Shown one piece after another: positions 11,600 to 24,000 of a stretch of DNA of 64,000 bases; the stretch's first letter is position 1, and each line of letters opens with the position of its first letter. Both the position numbers and the translations under genes were made by a program. The notes under the pieces were generated by a model. That model did no database searches and was not told the DNA's origin. It was given only the letters and a program-made list of their open reading frames with translations. Source of the DNA: Salisapilia sapeloensis (Eukaryota; Oomycota; Peronosporomycetes; Peronosporales; Salisapiliaceae); assembly GCA_023334545.1 (NCBI GenBank), contig JAADVB010000031.1, positions 44,529-108,528 on the forward strand. The letters run 5' to 3'.

Positions 11600-12395
11600 A
11601 GCTACAAGACAAGAGACTATGGCTGCGATTGCACTGAATACCGATTCGGCATGGTTCGGATTCACCTTTTGTAATTACATTAACGACCATCAAATAGGAC
11701 AGCTCTATATTCGTTGCAAATTACCGATTCGGAGTAGCTGCATGCTATGGAAACCTAACATAGCACTTCAATATATCTTTCTCCCGCTACGCCGAAGGCA
11801 TAAGCGAGTGTTCTGAACTGTGAACGGAGATGCCACTCTATATTCTTGATCTATGTATACCTTGATCTTTGTGAAATCAAGAGGAAAGGATCGTCGAGAA
11901 GACTTCCAGTCACGTCGGATGCTCGAAGTGTGCAAATTCGAGAAAGCGCGCGAAAGACTGAGCTCTTCGCTTTACTTGCGCTAGTTAGCTCTTCGCTATT
12001 ATTTCGGAACAGGCGTAGCACAGTGGTGGACGAAATAATTGGATGGCATTTGTGACTCGCACTGTAACCGTCCCAGTGAAATGACGAAGAGCTCAATGTT
12101 GCAAGTAAATCGAATGACACTTCAACCTGAAGGACTTCGATGATCAACCACGATGAGCTCGATACTAGCCTCACTAAAGCATGGCAGAGGAGCGGACGAT
12201 ACATGTGCATAGGCTTAGAAAGATAAATAGCAGCGTAAGAATAACGCGAAACGCCAAAGACTTAAGCATTGACTCTTACTATAGTTTGTACATCTTTGTT
12301 CACATGATGCCTAATATTACTAGCTTAACACTTGATTGTCTGCTTAACGAACACGGCCTACGTGTCGGTTTAAACTGTCACCAACTTCTCCAATT
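11600..12395 (+). repeat. Dispersed degenerate repeat, copy A
   Basis: One of three related copies in the window (B at 37960-38600, C at 42150-43095). Shared landmarks are a block reading TGGAAACC..AAC.TAGCACTTCAA near 11748-11777, a core with GAGCTCTTCGCTTTACTTG and TAGCTCTTCGCTATTATTTC at 11959-12005, and a 3' block with GCCAAAGACTTAAGCATTGA near 12255. In translation two short peptides line up with the other copies: WKPNIALQ, and AKDLSIDSYY inside an open frame at 12181-12402. The three copies differ by many base changes and indels, so the family is old. I infer a decayed mobile element; its class cannot be named from these remnants. Confidence 0.75.
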
Positions 12396-12895
12396 CTATT
12401 AGTGAGGCTGCCAAGTCGACAAACGATGATGCATCGACTAGACTGGAAATCTACGCGAGTACAACTTCAAATGGCAAGATGACATCGTAGCGATAGCATT
12501 GCTCTGCACTGCAATTCATCTTGTGACCTCATGTAAATGTACACTGCCTCAAGTTCGATGCAGCATGATTGGTTCTGCACAGTAAACTATCATCCAATTT
12601 CTGCGATCAAGTTCATACATCACGTTATCCCCACCAAGTTTCATGAATTGCCATCGCTCGTTGTACTCGCACTAGTCAAGGTCTAAAAGTAAACCAGTAG
12701 ACCAGCATATCTTCCAATATTTCCTACACTATACACTAGAGGTCGATCGACCACCAACGGAAGCCCCCATCTCCGTTTCCATCCAGTCACGATCAACTCA
12801 GACGTAATCGACCATCACTCATCCCCACTCCCATACAAAGTCTAGTATACACGCTTCCGACTAGGTCTATCGGCCGCCACGAGCACCAAGTCTGA
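12396..12895. other. Intergenic, promoter side of the transporter gene
   Basis: No convincing gene or RNA. A pyrimidine-rich stretch just before the ATG at 12896 is consistent with an oomycete promoter or 5' UTR. Confidence 0.4.
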
Positions 12896-14025
12896 ATGGA
12901 GCAAGTGAATTCGAATGCACCAAAGAAACGAGTGCATACGCCGTTCGAATGGGCTCTAGGTATCTTCTACATCGTCTGCGTGGCACTCATCTGGACGTTC
13001 GCCAGCGTACTTGTGCAGTACATTTTCCAAGAGATGGAACTCGATGCGTACAACTCGTTTATTATTATGCCATGTCGAGGTAGTGACCGTATCTTTATGA
13101 TAGACCCTTCTTCCTCACGTATGTCTGTGCCTCGCTATTTGCCGTCAATCTACCGATATGGTGGATCGGGCGAGTAGTGTACCCTCGAGTAGCTCGCTAC
13201 TTGGGCTTAACTAGCCGCATGCTGTATGAACCGCTAGCCGAGCCAGCAGTCGATCGAAAGTATTATACGCGAGTCCTTCGGGTCAGTGCAATCGTCGCGC
13301 CGATCTGGTTCCTCGCGAGTTACGCGTACAATGAAAGTCTGAACGAAACGAGCATCACAAGCAGTACGCTCATCTCATCGACGTCGACGATTTTCACCTT
13401 TTTACTCAGTCTACTCGTACTCGGCGAGCGGTTCTTTATGGTGAAACTAGTTGGCGTACTACTCTGTGTCGCTGGGTGCATGACAACGATATTCAATGAA
13501 GACAAGAGCCACGGACCGGTGTTAAAAGACCATGTCGGAGGCGACGTGCTTGCTCTGCTATCCGCCGTCTTGTATGGTGTCTACACTGTGGTCATCCGGC
13601 GTTTGATTCCGGACGACGACAGCATCAGCGTCGCGCTTTTCTTTGGTTTCCTAGGAGCTCTCCACTTTATCTTCCTCCTACCGCTCGTCATCGCTAACCA
13701 CTACTCTGGCTTTGAACCGCTCGATCGGCTCACATGGCAACACATTGGCCTGATCTGCGTCAAAGGTCTGTTTGACAATGTCCTGTCTGACTACCTTTGG
13801 GCCAAGGCGATTTTGCTGACGTCGCCGACCGTGGCCACCGTCGGTCTCTCCTTGACCGTTCCGCTGGCTATCGTCGCCGACCTCATTTTCCGTCACGTCG
13901 GGCCGACGATCGTGACGTGGCTCGCCTCATTCCTCGTTGTCGCTGGCTTCTTACTCATCAACGTGAGCACGCGCCGACATGAGGCCGAGGACGCGGATCC
14001 GAGCAAGTCATTGGTCATTTCCTAG
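12896..14025 (+). CDS. EamA/SLC35F-type drug/metabolite transporter
   Basis: Predicted ten-helix solute carrier of the drug/metabolite transporter superfamily, closest in pattern to SLC35F3/F4/F5 and plant and yeast relatives. Two exons, 12896-13056 and 13104-14025, join in phase and restore the family block YNSPFFLTYV, giving 360 residues. The N-terminal helix FYIVCVALIWTFASVLVQYI is followed by an EamA block (STSTIFTFLLSLLVLGE, then KLVGVLLCVAGC). A second block follows (VLSDYLWAKAILLTSP, then VATVGLSLTVPLAIVADLI). The repeated EamA ends with their conserved Gly and Pro positions are visible. The substrate cannot be read from sequence. It stands alone, about 1.2 kb from any coding sequence upstream. 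Confidence 0.88.
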
Positions 14026-14174
14026 TTTTTTGGATTTGTCGTGGCTAGTTTGGGAAACCATGTTGAAGTGTCAGGTAGAACAAATAGGCGACAAGAAATT
14101 CCTGAAACGAACTTGATTATTCCTCGTGCTTGTCACACGATTCTCATTTCATCTTTTTCTTCTATTCGTCTACG

Positions 14175-15376
14175 ATGACAGCAAAAATGTCGACCTCTAT
14201 GTTTTCACAAGACATGGACATTGCTCAGCAAGATGCATATGCTATGGCAACCGTCGCCATGGTTGCAGGCGCGATGCTCGCTTTTAAACGGACGTCGATG
14301 AATGTTCAAGCACCGGAAGTATCCCTTGTAGCATCTCGGTCCAAGATGACCATGTTGCCAACGGATATGTTACAGCACGTCCTGTCCTTCGTCGGACATT
14401 CTGATCTACACGCAGTGGAGCAAGTGTCCGTCGCGTCCTTCCGACTCGTAAATGAAAATCGTAAGCTGCTTTCTTGTAGACTCAATGTACCTATATGAAC
14501 CCTCAATTTCTTAGCTTTCGTATGGAGACAACATGCTCTCCGGTCTCTCGTCTCTTCCGCTTCTACTCGACATCTTATGTCATTCAAGCAGCAGGCATGT
14601 CTCGCCCATCGAAGGGAGCAAGACTCGGACCTCCTGACTTCCATACAAGGTAAACTCGTCCTGCATCTGATTCCTACGTTTCCTAGTCTTACAATCTATT
14701 TATAGGATTCTCGTCAGAAGATCGACCGACAGAGAGCGTCCATAACACATTACGCCAGTCGAAATGCTGGCGAGAGTTTCAGAATCTAGCGATTAGCACC
14801 CCATCGCGCAATCCACAGCAGTCGCTATGGAAACAAGTTACGTGCGAACGCATCCAGCGTGTCTGTGGCTGCATGCACGGTCGAGCTTGTTACTGGAGTA
14901 GCTCCCCTTCGTCTCTCCCGGATGCGTCGGATTACATCGACTATGGCTTCGACGCGACTTGTATCGTCAGTCGCGTTCAGCTATCGCCTTACCAAGTGTA
15001 CTGGCATCCGAATAACCCGACGTACGGCCCGCAGAGCATCTCGATCGAGTTCCGAACCAAAGACGGCAGTGTCTTGTACCACTCCCGTCGCTACAGCGTC
15101 GACAATCGGATGACTCTACAGGAGTTTGCGCTCGGATCTAAAGTTCTCGTGACGACCGACACTGTCATGCGGGTGAACCTCATCGGTCGACAGCAGGAGC
15201 AGACGTACCATAACGCTAGTCTCCAAGGCTATCCCTCGGCCGAGGCACCAGAGTACTATTGCTGCATCAGCTATGTGGGTGCTGTTGGTATCCGATGTGA
15301 TAACCAGAGCATGGAGAAACGTCGTGACCAGGTGCGAAAGACACTGCTGGACTGGTGGACGTCGCGGAACGTGTAA
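14175..15376 (+). CDS. F-box-like protein
   Basis: Three exons, 14175-14460, 14515-14649 and 14706-15376, encode 363 residues. A hydrophobic, Ala/Met-rich N-terminal stretch (AMATVAMVAGAMLAF) precedes an F-box-like motif (MLPTDMLQHVLSFVGHSDL). The exon junction supplies NPFVWRQ, which is the usual end of an F-box. The C-terminal 170 residues (CWREFQNLAI..., YCCISYVGAVGI) resemble the substrate-side region of oomycete F-box proteins, but I cannot name the fold. The likely role is an SCF ubiquitin ligase adaptor. The upstream in-frame ATG at 14130 would add 15 Phe/Tyr/Ser-rich residues and was not preferred. Its stop is 34 bp from the stop of the convergent XPA gene. Confidence 0.72.
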
Positions 15377-15410
15377 AGAGTATCTTAACGATATAGATTT
15401 ATTCTGTCTT

Positions 15411-16037
15411 CTAGAGCTTTTCGATTTCCACACGTAATCCACAGACACATTTTTTATACCATTGTAACGTCTGAGGGTTTTGCTCTTCCTCGAATGTATG
15501 TTGATGGTCTGTAGTAGAGATCGGAGTGTAGTCTTTGTGTGCGTTCTGTTCGAGCTTGGGATCTAGTCGACGAACCTTTTTCTTCGGAGCAATGTCAGAA
15601 GCATGTCGGAGATAGCCTTTGGTTTTGATAGCTGCTTTCGAGTAAGATTCTTTCCGTCGACGACGTACCTCTGCTTCGAGACCATTTTTGTCTTTATATC
15701 GGCGATAGGCTTCTTCTAAAAGAGTCTTTTTCAAGTAGAGTTTGACTGGTGCAAAGCTTTCGTGACGAGGGTTTGGACGTGTAGCGTATGGTAGGGACCG
15801 AGACGGATCGAAGAAGCTTTCTGGAAGAGCAAACTCGATCTTGGCTCGGCCTTTGGCGACGAGCTCATAGCGTCCGTCAAGCATATTTAAGTCGTGTTTG
15901 CAATGAGAGCATACTTGGATGTGGAAAGTGTCTTGTAGAGTACGATCCAAGTATCTATCAGGAAGTTCACACTCGCTGCATTCGCCACGAGGTAGTTCAG
16001 CCTTTTGCATGCTCGTGTCGTCCGGATTGCTGGTCAT
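15411..16037 (-). CDS. XPA: XPA/Rad14 nucleotide excision repair protein
   Basis: Damage-verification scaffold of nucleotide excision repair in the nucleus. From ATG 16037 it encodes 208 residues. Visible are a C4 zinc finger (CSEC, then CSHC after 19 residues; animals have 17) and the XPA DNA-binding block (KGRAKIEFALPE, then RHESFAPVKLYLKKTLLEEA). A basic helix follows (VRRRRKESYSKAAIKTK). The C-terminus (HQHTFEEE, then WYKKCVCGLRVEIEKL) matches the TFIIH-binding end of animal XPA, which reads HQHEYG and then TCTMCGHEL. The N-terminus is short and lacks an obvious RPA32-binding helix. The frame stays open to about 16157 without another ATG, so a first exon may be missing, for example from a small open frame with ATG at 16285. 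Confidence 0.88.
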   Translation of the reverse strand: MTSNPDDTSMQKAELPRGECSECELPDRYLDRTLQDTFHIQVCSHCKHDLNMLDGRYELVAKGRAKIEFALPESFFDPSRSLPYATRPNPRHESFAPVKLYLKKTLLEEAYRRYKDKNGLEAEVRRRRKESYSKAAIKTKGYLRHASDIAPKKKVRRLDPKLEQNAHKDYTPISTTDHQHTFEEEQNPQTLQWYKKCVCGLRVEIEKL

Positions 16038-16684
16038 GATGTACAGAATTTCTTTTCTTTGATGAGGTAGTGGGGCTTTATTGGTTGAAAAGATAGATAA
16101 TAGCGAATCAGTGGAGAGAGATTGGCGGGAAATGGAAGCAGCTCCTGGTACCACCAAGAGCTCTTTCTGCTTGAACTCTTCAAGCAGAGATTATAGGCCT
16201 GTAAAAGGGGGTTGGAATGGACATTGGTATTAGGATGATTCTTAATTGGTGGGGATGAACAGTGGTTGGTCGTATCGATCGCCATGATGTACTCGAAAGT
16301 ACATTCTTAGGTCAAGATGGTAGAAAACACTTTAAAGTTGATATAGGGTGCCGAAAAGAGTCCTTAGAGCTTTGATCTATTGCTAGTGTATTGGTGTCGA
16401 AGAATGACTTGACTCAGTTTCTTGAGGCAGTCCTTCGAAAGAATATTCCGAATGAAATACCTATCAATATAAAGTCACTTCTGTGTACACGGCTGAGTCA
16501 TCCAGCGAAGACAAGACACGTGGATATGTCGTGGAAGCCACCTTGTTTTCACAACTTGCCCAAGCTTCCTGTCCTCGTGTCGTTCGTGCAACCTCCACCG
16601 AGCCACATTTCTAACAGCCCAAAGCTAGATAACTGTGATATTTGTTGTTCGTAACACCACCATATTCAGCTCCTTTAACTCGCC
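16038..16684. other. Divergent promoter region between XPA and TRM8
   Basis: Spacer between two divergent genes. It may hide a first exon of XPA (minus strand, ATG near 16285), but no join could be proved. The remaining 300 bp hold nothing recognised. Confidence 0.4.
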
Positions 16685-17768
<1,084 letters not shown>

Positions 17769-18095
17769 CTGCGAAAACGAATACAAAGAGTGTTTTCTTT
17801 TCTTTGTTGGCAGTTTGGATAGTAGGTTGCACGAAGGTATGGATACAATCGCACTTGATTGAAATCGAGGAGCTACGGATGTGATTTGGGAACCGAGCGT
17901 CTTGGGCGAAGGCGGTGCATACTCTCCGTCGCGCTTCTCGTCCTTTACTAGTTTAGTCGTCCGCGTTACAGACGAAAAGGTTGAGGGGAGACTCGCGTTT
18001 TCTGATTGCAATTTGTGGCATTCATACTAGTGTCCAAGACATTTTTCATCGGCGAAAAGGGAGAGCAGCTCCCATCCTTATAAGTGTGGTAACTC
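17769..18095. other. Intergenic, nothing recognised
   Basis: Spacer between the tRNA methyltransferase and the BEACH gene. A 130-codon antisense frame crosses it but extends over the last TRM8 exon and shows no domain. It probably holds the TRM8 terminator region and the BEACH promoter. Confidence 0.4.
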
Positions 18096-21000
18096 ATGTC
18101 TTCTGAGCAAGACAAGACCGTATCTACTTTTCTACAAGACTTACGTACGTATATCTTCTTATTCCTCTTGTATGGTCAAATCTGACTTTGATATGTAGTT
18201 GGTGGAAAGGAGTATGTCGAGGCAGATGCGAGTAAGCTGCACATCTCCCACCCGTCGACTCTCCAGTCGCTCTTCACCTCTATCATCGGCGTACTGGATG
18301 AAGCTCACCAGGTATACTCGTCTCTATATCGTCCTGTCAATCAAAAATTAATCGCATACGTTTGTATTAAAGATCTCGACACTCGAGGCGTTAATCAGTC
18401 TCGTTCGGAGTAATTGTACCAACGTCGAGGCCTGTGCAAGCGTCGGTCTGCCACAAGACGTGTTATCTTTTCTAAGTGAGCGAGGGCTCTTTGTCGATCC
18501 GTCCTTCACCATTCGTGTGCTCAAGAAAATCTATCGTTTGTTCCTTTACTTGTCCAGCTACTCGGTCACGAGTCAGGACATCCAGTCGATGCTATCTGTC
18601 TTCCAAAGCTCTCGTATGCAGAAAGAAGCACCAGACGATGCAGCCGTCAGCTACTTTCTAGCGACCATGGAGATGATCGCTCGTGACTCGTTCGGCCCGC
18701 CGTCCTACTTTGACTTGAGTGGCGAGTACTCTGGTTTGAACATGGAGGCATTAGATGCCTTCCCGACAAATGGATACACGTTCTGTGCCTGGATCAAGTT
18801 CGAATGTCTTCCGGACGTCCCGGCGCCGCTTTACACTTTCTGTGGCAAGTCAGACGTCGGTGTCTCTTGCTCCTTCACTCGTTCCTCTTTGCTCCTCTCA
18901 ACGTTCGATAAGAAAAAGAACGACGGACATGTCGAAGTTCCAGACTTGTTGACACCTGGGAGGTGGCACTTTGTCTGCATCGCACATACGCACCGGCAGT
19001 TCCGTGGCTCCAAGGTCGACGTCTTTTTGAACGGAGAGCTGCGACATAGTAGTAAGCTCGTGTACCCGAACGCAGCGCTCATGTCTCCCGTGGAAAAGTC
19101 GTTAATCGGGATGCGAGACAGCAAGGGCAGTAACTCGTTACGCGTCCTCCTCGGTCCCACAGCGCTCTTCGGCCAAGCACTGTCAGCGACAACCATCTCT
19201 GGCATCCGCAGTGCTGAAGAGTACGACGCGCTTGTCTTCCAATTCAATTCGTACATTTCATCCTCTTCGACGTCCGGCGGTACGACATCCACCGCTGCTT
19301 CGAACACTGCGGCAAGTTCTCCGAACGCAAATGACGGGCTGCTCTTTGCCTTTGACGCCCGCAACTGCGACAAGTCGAAGGGCGTCTGCTACGATTCGAG
19401 CGGGAACGACCATCACGCATCGGCTATCAGCGCTGGCGTGCGACTGCGTCACGCAGGTACGTTCAAGCAGGCTGTGGCAGAGCTAGGCGGTCCCTTAGTC
19501 TGTCTCCCGTTGCTTGTGAGCGTGACGCAGCCCAAGGGACACACGGAGACTGTGGAGGATGCTCGTCGGTCTCTCGTGGAGGCTCCATCTGTAGATAAAG
19601 TGTCGACACAGTTCGATGAGGACGCTGCGTTCCTCGTGCAGATGGGCGACTTGCTATCGAGTCCACTAGGTCCTCGAACGATCCCGAAGGTCGTGCTCTT
19701 GATCGCTGAGATCATGCGCCATTCGCTCGTGAATAAATTCATCTTCCGTCGCAACGGAGGTGTGCGTCTCATGGCGCTCTTAATCCGATCTTTACCAGCA
19801 GCGTACTTGACGCATGACCTCTTAACATCCGTCGAACGTCTTCGTAGCGCAGTCTCCTCCGATCGTATCCTTACGGATGAAGTGTACAAGTTCCTCTTGT
19901 TCAACTTTCGCATCTGGGTGAATGCTCCACTAGACGTCCAAGACCTCGTGTTCGACAAGTTCGAGATCTCGAAACGTGAAGGTGCGACTACGACATCAAC
20001 AGCATCTACTCGCCACTTTCTCCGTTGTCTCTCATGGATCTACTGGAAAGATAGCGATGATATGTCGCTCCGTCGGTCGCGAGACTTTAGCCTAGACGAG
20101 ATCAATCACTTGCGTACGAGAGTGTTGAATATCCTCGAGATCGTCTTGTGTGAAGCGCCGTCCGTGAAACCTGTGGCTGGTCGCGGAGGTAAGCTCCGGG
20201 AGCCTAAGAAGCAGCTTTCCTACGACAACATCCGTACACTCATCTTTAGTATGATCGGGAAACCGACGAACGTGAATGCCTTTGCGTCGCAACAGGAAGG
20301 AGATGGCGGACAAGAGGAAGGAGAGCTCAAGATTGCTGGAGGGTACACTTCGTCTCCGCCGAAGATCACGAATCCGGATGATGATAGCGAAGCGAGTTTG
20401 ATCGTCGAAAACGTCCCGGAGCATGACCTCCCGGATCTACTGCAGCTCCTGATCGAACTGTCCGTCCAGCCGACTGCTCCGTCAGGTCTACTGTCGCTGT
20501 TCACGCGTCTTGGCGGTCTGCGCATCTGGCTACCGCTTCTGGACTTTGCGAGTGACGCCACGAGAGTCATGGCACTCCGTCTTCTACGCACATACCTCTA
20601 TTTCAAATGCTCTTGTTCTCGTGATAAGGATAAAGCCACGAGTACGGACAAGGTGCACTTGTCTCGCATCGATGCTCGGCTTATTATGCACGCTTTAAAC
20701 TTTGAATATCATCCGTTAACGATGGGTGTGTATGGTGAACTACTACTCATCCTCCTTGGTGTGCAGGTGACGCCGGATGACATGAAGGTTCTAAGTGGTA
20801 AGACGCAAGCGCATGACTTTTTAATCGACGACGAACTCCTTTCGAACGCCATGATATGGCATAGTAACCTCGTCTACCCGCTCTTGGAGATTCTACGTGC
20901 GTGTCCGACTGCCATTCGGATGCTCGCCGTTCGACACATGAAGATCCTCTTTGGATCCACGACGGCCGCGAGTGCTGTCAATCGACACATGCTCATCTTT

Positions 21001-24000
21001 AATGGCCACTACGTCCACGGCGGTCCCGCAGCGACGGCTATCGTGCCGCCTATCGACATGGTTCCTGTCGTCGAAGCGGTCATGAGCGTCAGTCGAGGAG
21101 AGACAGATCGTGCGGAGATGCAGGCGCAGTCACCTCCGTCTGTTCTCTTCGGCATTAAGCTTGAGACAATGGAAGCGGTGGGGGTGAATGAGCTACGACA
21201 AAAGGTGCTGGATGCTTCGGAGAGTGAAGACGACCGCGTGAACGCCGTGTATACTTTGCTGCAGCGAGAGGACGTAGCGTTCGTGAAGCAGTTGCTGCTA
21301 GTGCCGAGTGCAGAGGAGAAGCTGTCGAACGGATTGGCGTATGGCGACATGTCGAATCGTGTCAAGCTCGCGATCGTCGAGTTGCTCGCTCACATGGCAC
21401 CCAAGGAGGCGAGTGATAGTATCGCGGACGGTGCATGCGACGTTTTGTCTTCTGTCGTTTGTCTTGAAGCGAAAACGAATGACCTTGCGTGGTCGTTGCT
21501 CCAGGACGTCTTCCCGAACATGTCACGATGCTGCTCTTCGCAGGAAGAAGCAGAGCGTGCTGCGATTGGACTGTTACGTATGACACTTGATAAGCTGAGT
21601 GCCGTCCTCGCGACGGAGATGAATGGCGAGATTGGAGAAGAGACGCCTACGCGAGACTCGACGTTATGGCGGAATGCAGAGAGCGTTGCGACCTTGGCGT
21701 CTGCTGTCGTGCTCCACTACGATCCGGATGCGCTAGGTCAAGTAGATCCGAACGCGACGGCCAAGATGCCAGAGGAAGAAGCTGCCACCGCAGACGTCTT
21801 CTGGCGCTGCGAGCGTGTAATGCCACAGGAAGCAGACCTGGTAAACTCGATCCTATCGATCTGGCAGCACTTTGCGCCGCTCTTCCATGCAGATAACGAC
21901 GCCAGCTTTGCTCGTCGAACGAGTACAGCGGCGAAGAGTGCAGAGGAGACTGCTAGAGCTTCGAGTGGACGCAAGACGTTTGGTATTGGTATGCTCACAG
22001 GTACGTCCATCCCTGGCGGCGTGTACGGCACACCTGTATCATCTCGACCACATCCTGGTGGTGCCATGCGACAAGTGCTGCAGCTCTTGCTCCGTCACTT
22101 TTACCTTGCGCTCTTTGAAGACGTGGATCATAGCGCTGATGCGGACTTTAAAGCGTCTGAGACGACGCCTGATGCAGTCTTCTTCGCGCGTATCGAAAAG
22201 CTCGAGCACTTTATCGACGCCATGAGCCTCGGTCGTGAGCTGGCCAAGTTCGAGTCCTCCTTCACACCGCAGCGTCGGCGCAGTCTGTCGCAACCAGGCA
22301 CAGGCGGTCTCGTCACGACGTGCGACAGCATCCGCGCTGCTCCCGGAGACGAGACGTCGCTCTTATTATGGTTTATCCCGGAGCTAGCGCACTTGATCCA
22401 CCAAGTGCGCCGTCGGTCGTGGTCGGATGCCGCCGTGAAGCTCGCGAGTCTCCTCGCATCCTTCGTGACCGTCCCGCTACGATCATCCGGCGCACTGGCG
22501 TCGCTACTAGACAAGTCCGAGTTCAAGTCGAATAACGAAGACGTGCGACGTCGAGACTTGTTCTATCATGAGCAAGTAGCACACGCTAAAGACGGACGTC
22601 TCAAGAGTCGCGACGGACAGCTCCAAGAAGAGAAAGATGCCAAGGATCTCGCTCGCAACGAGATGGAACGTATACGTCGATCTGTTCGCCCGAATACTGT
22701 TCGCGTGCGTACGAATAAGAGTGGTGAGCCGCTGGAACAAGTGTGGTTGCAGCGAGTGAAAGCGAAAGACATTGATGACTGGACCAAGCTTCGAGTGTTG
22801 CTCAAGTGGAATATTCGACATGTCTGGGGATCCTCGAGTCCATTGCCGAGCGATAGTGCGCTGATCGAATTGTCTGGAGAGAATGAGTTCTGGCGTGTCG
22901 ATCCGTATACTTCGAGTAACTACGTCCGCTGTCGATTGCTCCCGGATACGAATGACGCTGTTGCAGAGTATGCCAAGTACGACGCGGCGTCAGATATGAA
23001 CCTCCCGTCGGGAGAAGATATTGTCGGTGCGTTGGCGACACCTGAGACGCAGGAGTCAAGTACTGAGACGCTTAAAGAGGACTCTGGTGACTCTTCAAAT
23101 GAGGAGACGGAGGAGAAGGAAGAGGAGGATCGACCTTCGCTACTAAACATGACGCAGGATCTACGTGGTAGTCAGTTGCAGACGCAGACTAGTAGTGGGG
23201 AGTTGATGGAAGGCACGAACCAAGAGTACGCTTCCATCTCTCTTCATGACGTTGGAGCACCAGTGGAGGAGGTCGAGACAGTAGAAAAGTCTGGTGTGTC
23301 GGAAGAAGCTTTGGAAGTGAAGACGACGGAGGCGGTCGCGGCGGAGAATGAAAACAAGTCGAGAGGTTCGATCACACGTATCGGCAGTCGTTTCTCGACT
23401 GGTCTCCAGCGTCTCGCGAGTGGATTGAGTCTCAAGTCTGGTGACGAAAGCGTTGCGGAGGTTACGGAAAGGATTCGATCAAATAGTCAGTCTGTTCCTG
23501 CCAGTCGCGACAGAGTGGAGAGTGAGGAAAATGCGGTTGAAAGCAGCTCACCCAAGAAGTTGAGTCGAGAGGATAGTGTGGAGGATGCGGTGGCACCCAA
23601 GAGGACGAGGTCTCTTACGGCCGACGCGAGTAAGAATGAGCAGTGGAAGAACCTCGGTGCGGCGTACAGGACCAAGACGTACCTAGTGCTACCGTCCGGT
23701 GTGATCGTATACGGCAGCCTCCGCATCGGATCCACCACGATCATTTTTGAAGGCGAACAGCTAAGTACGCTCAAGGACATCTCGGCGCGTAAGTCGGCAA
23801 GTGACTCGGCAGATATCGATCAAGCGTATGTGTCAGAGCTTCGACGTCGTATCTGGGGCGTTCGAGTCATTCGAGTCATGCAACGCCGTCGGTTCCTCTT
23901 GAACGTCCGCAACGGCATTGAGATCTACTTTGTCGATGGCAGTTCGTGCTTTTGGGGACTCGAGAGCGAAGGAGAGGCGGATCTAGTGTACGCCGTGTTG

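Noticed and set aside
11859-12020. CRISPR-like or tandem array, because GAGCTCTTCGCT recurs
   Set aside because: The recurring words belong to the inverted arms of a dispersed eukaryotic repeat; there is no regular spacer pattern.
22807-23640. Possible intron or gene boundary in the BEACH gene because of the low-complexity stretch
   Set aside because: The reading frame runs through without stop and the acidic Ser/Glu-rich linker is typical between the helical region and PH-BEACH.
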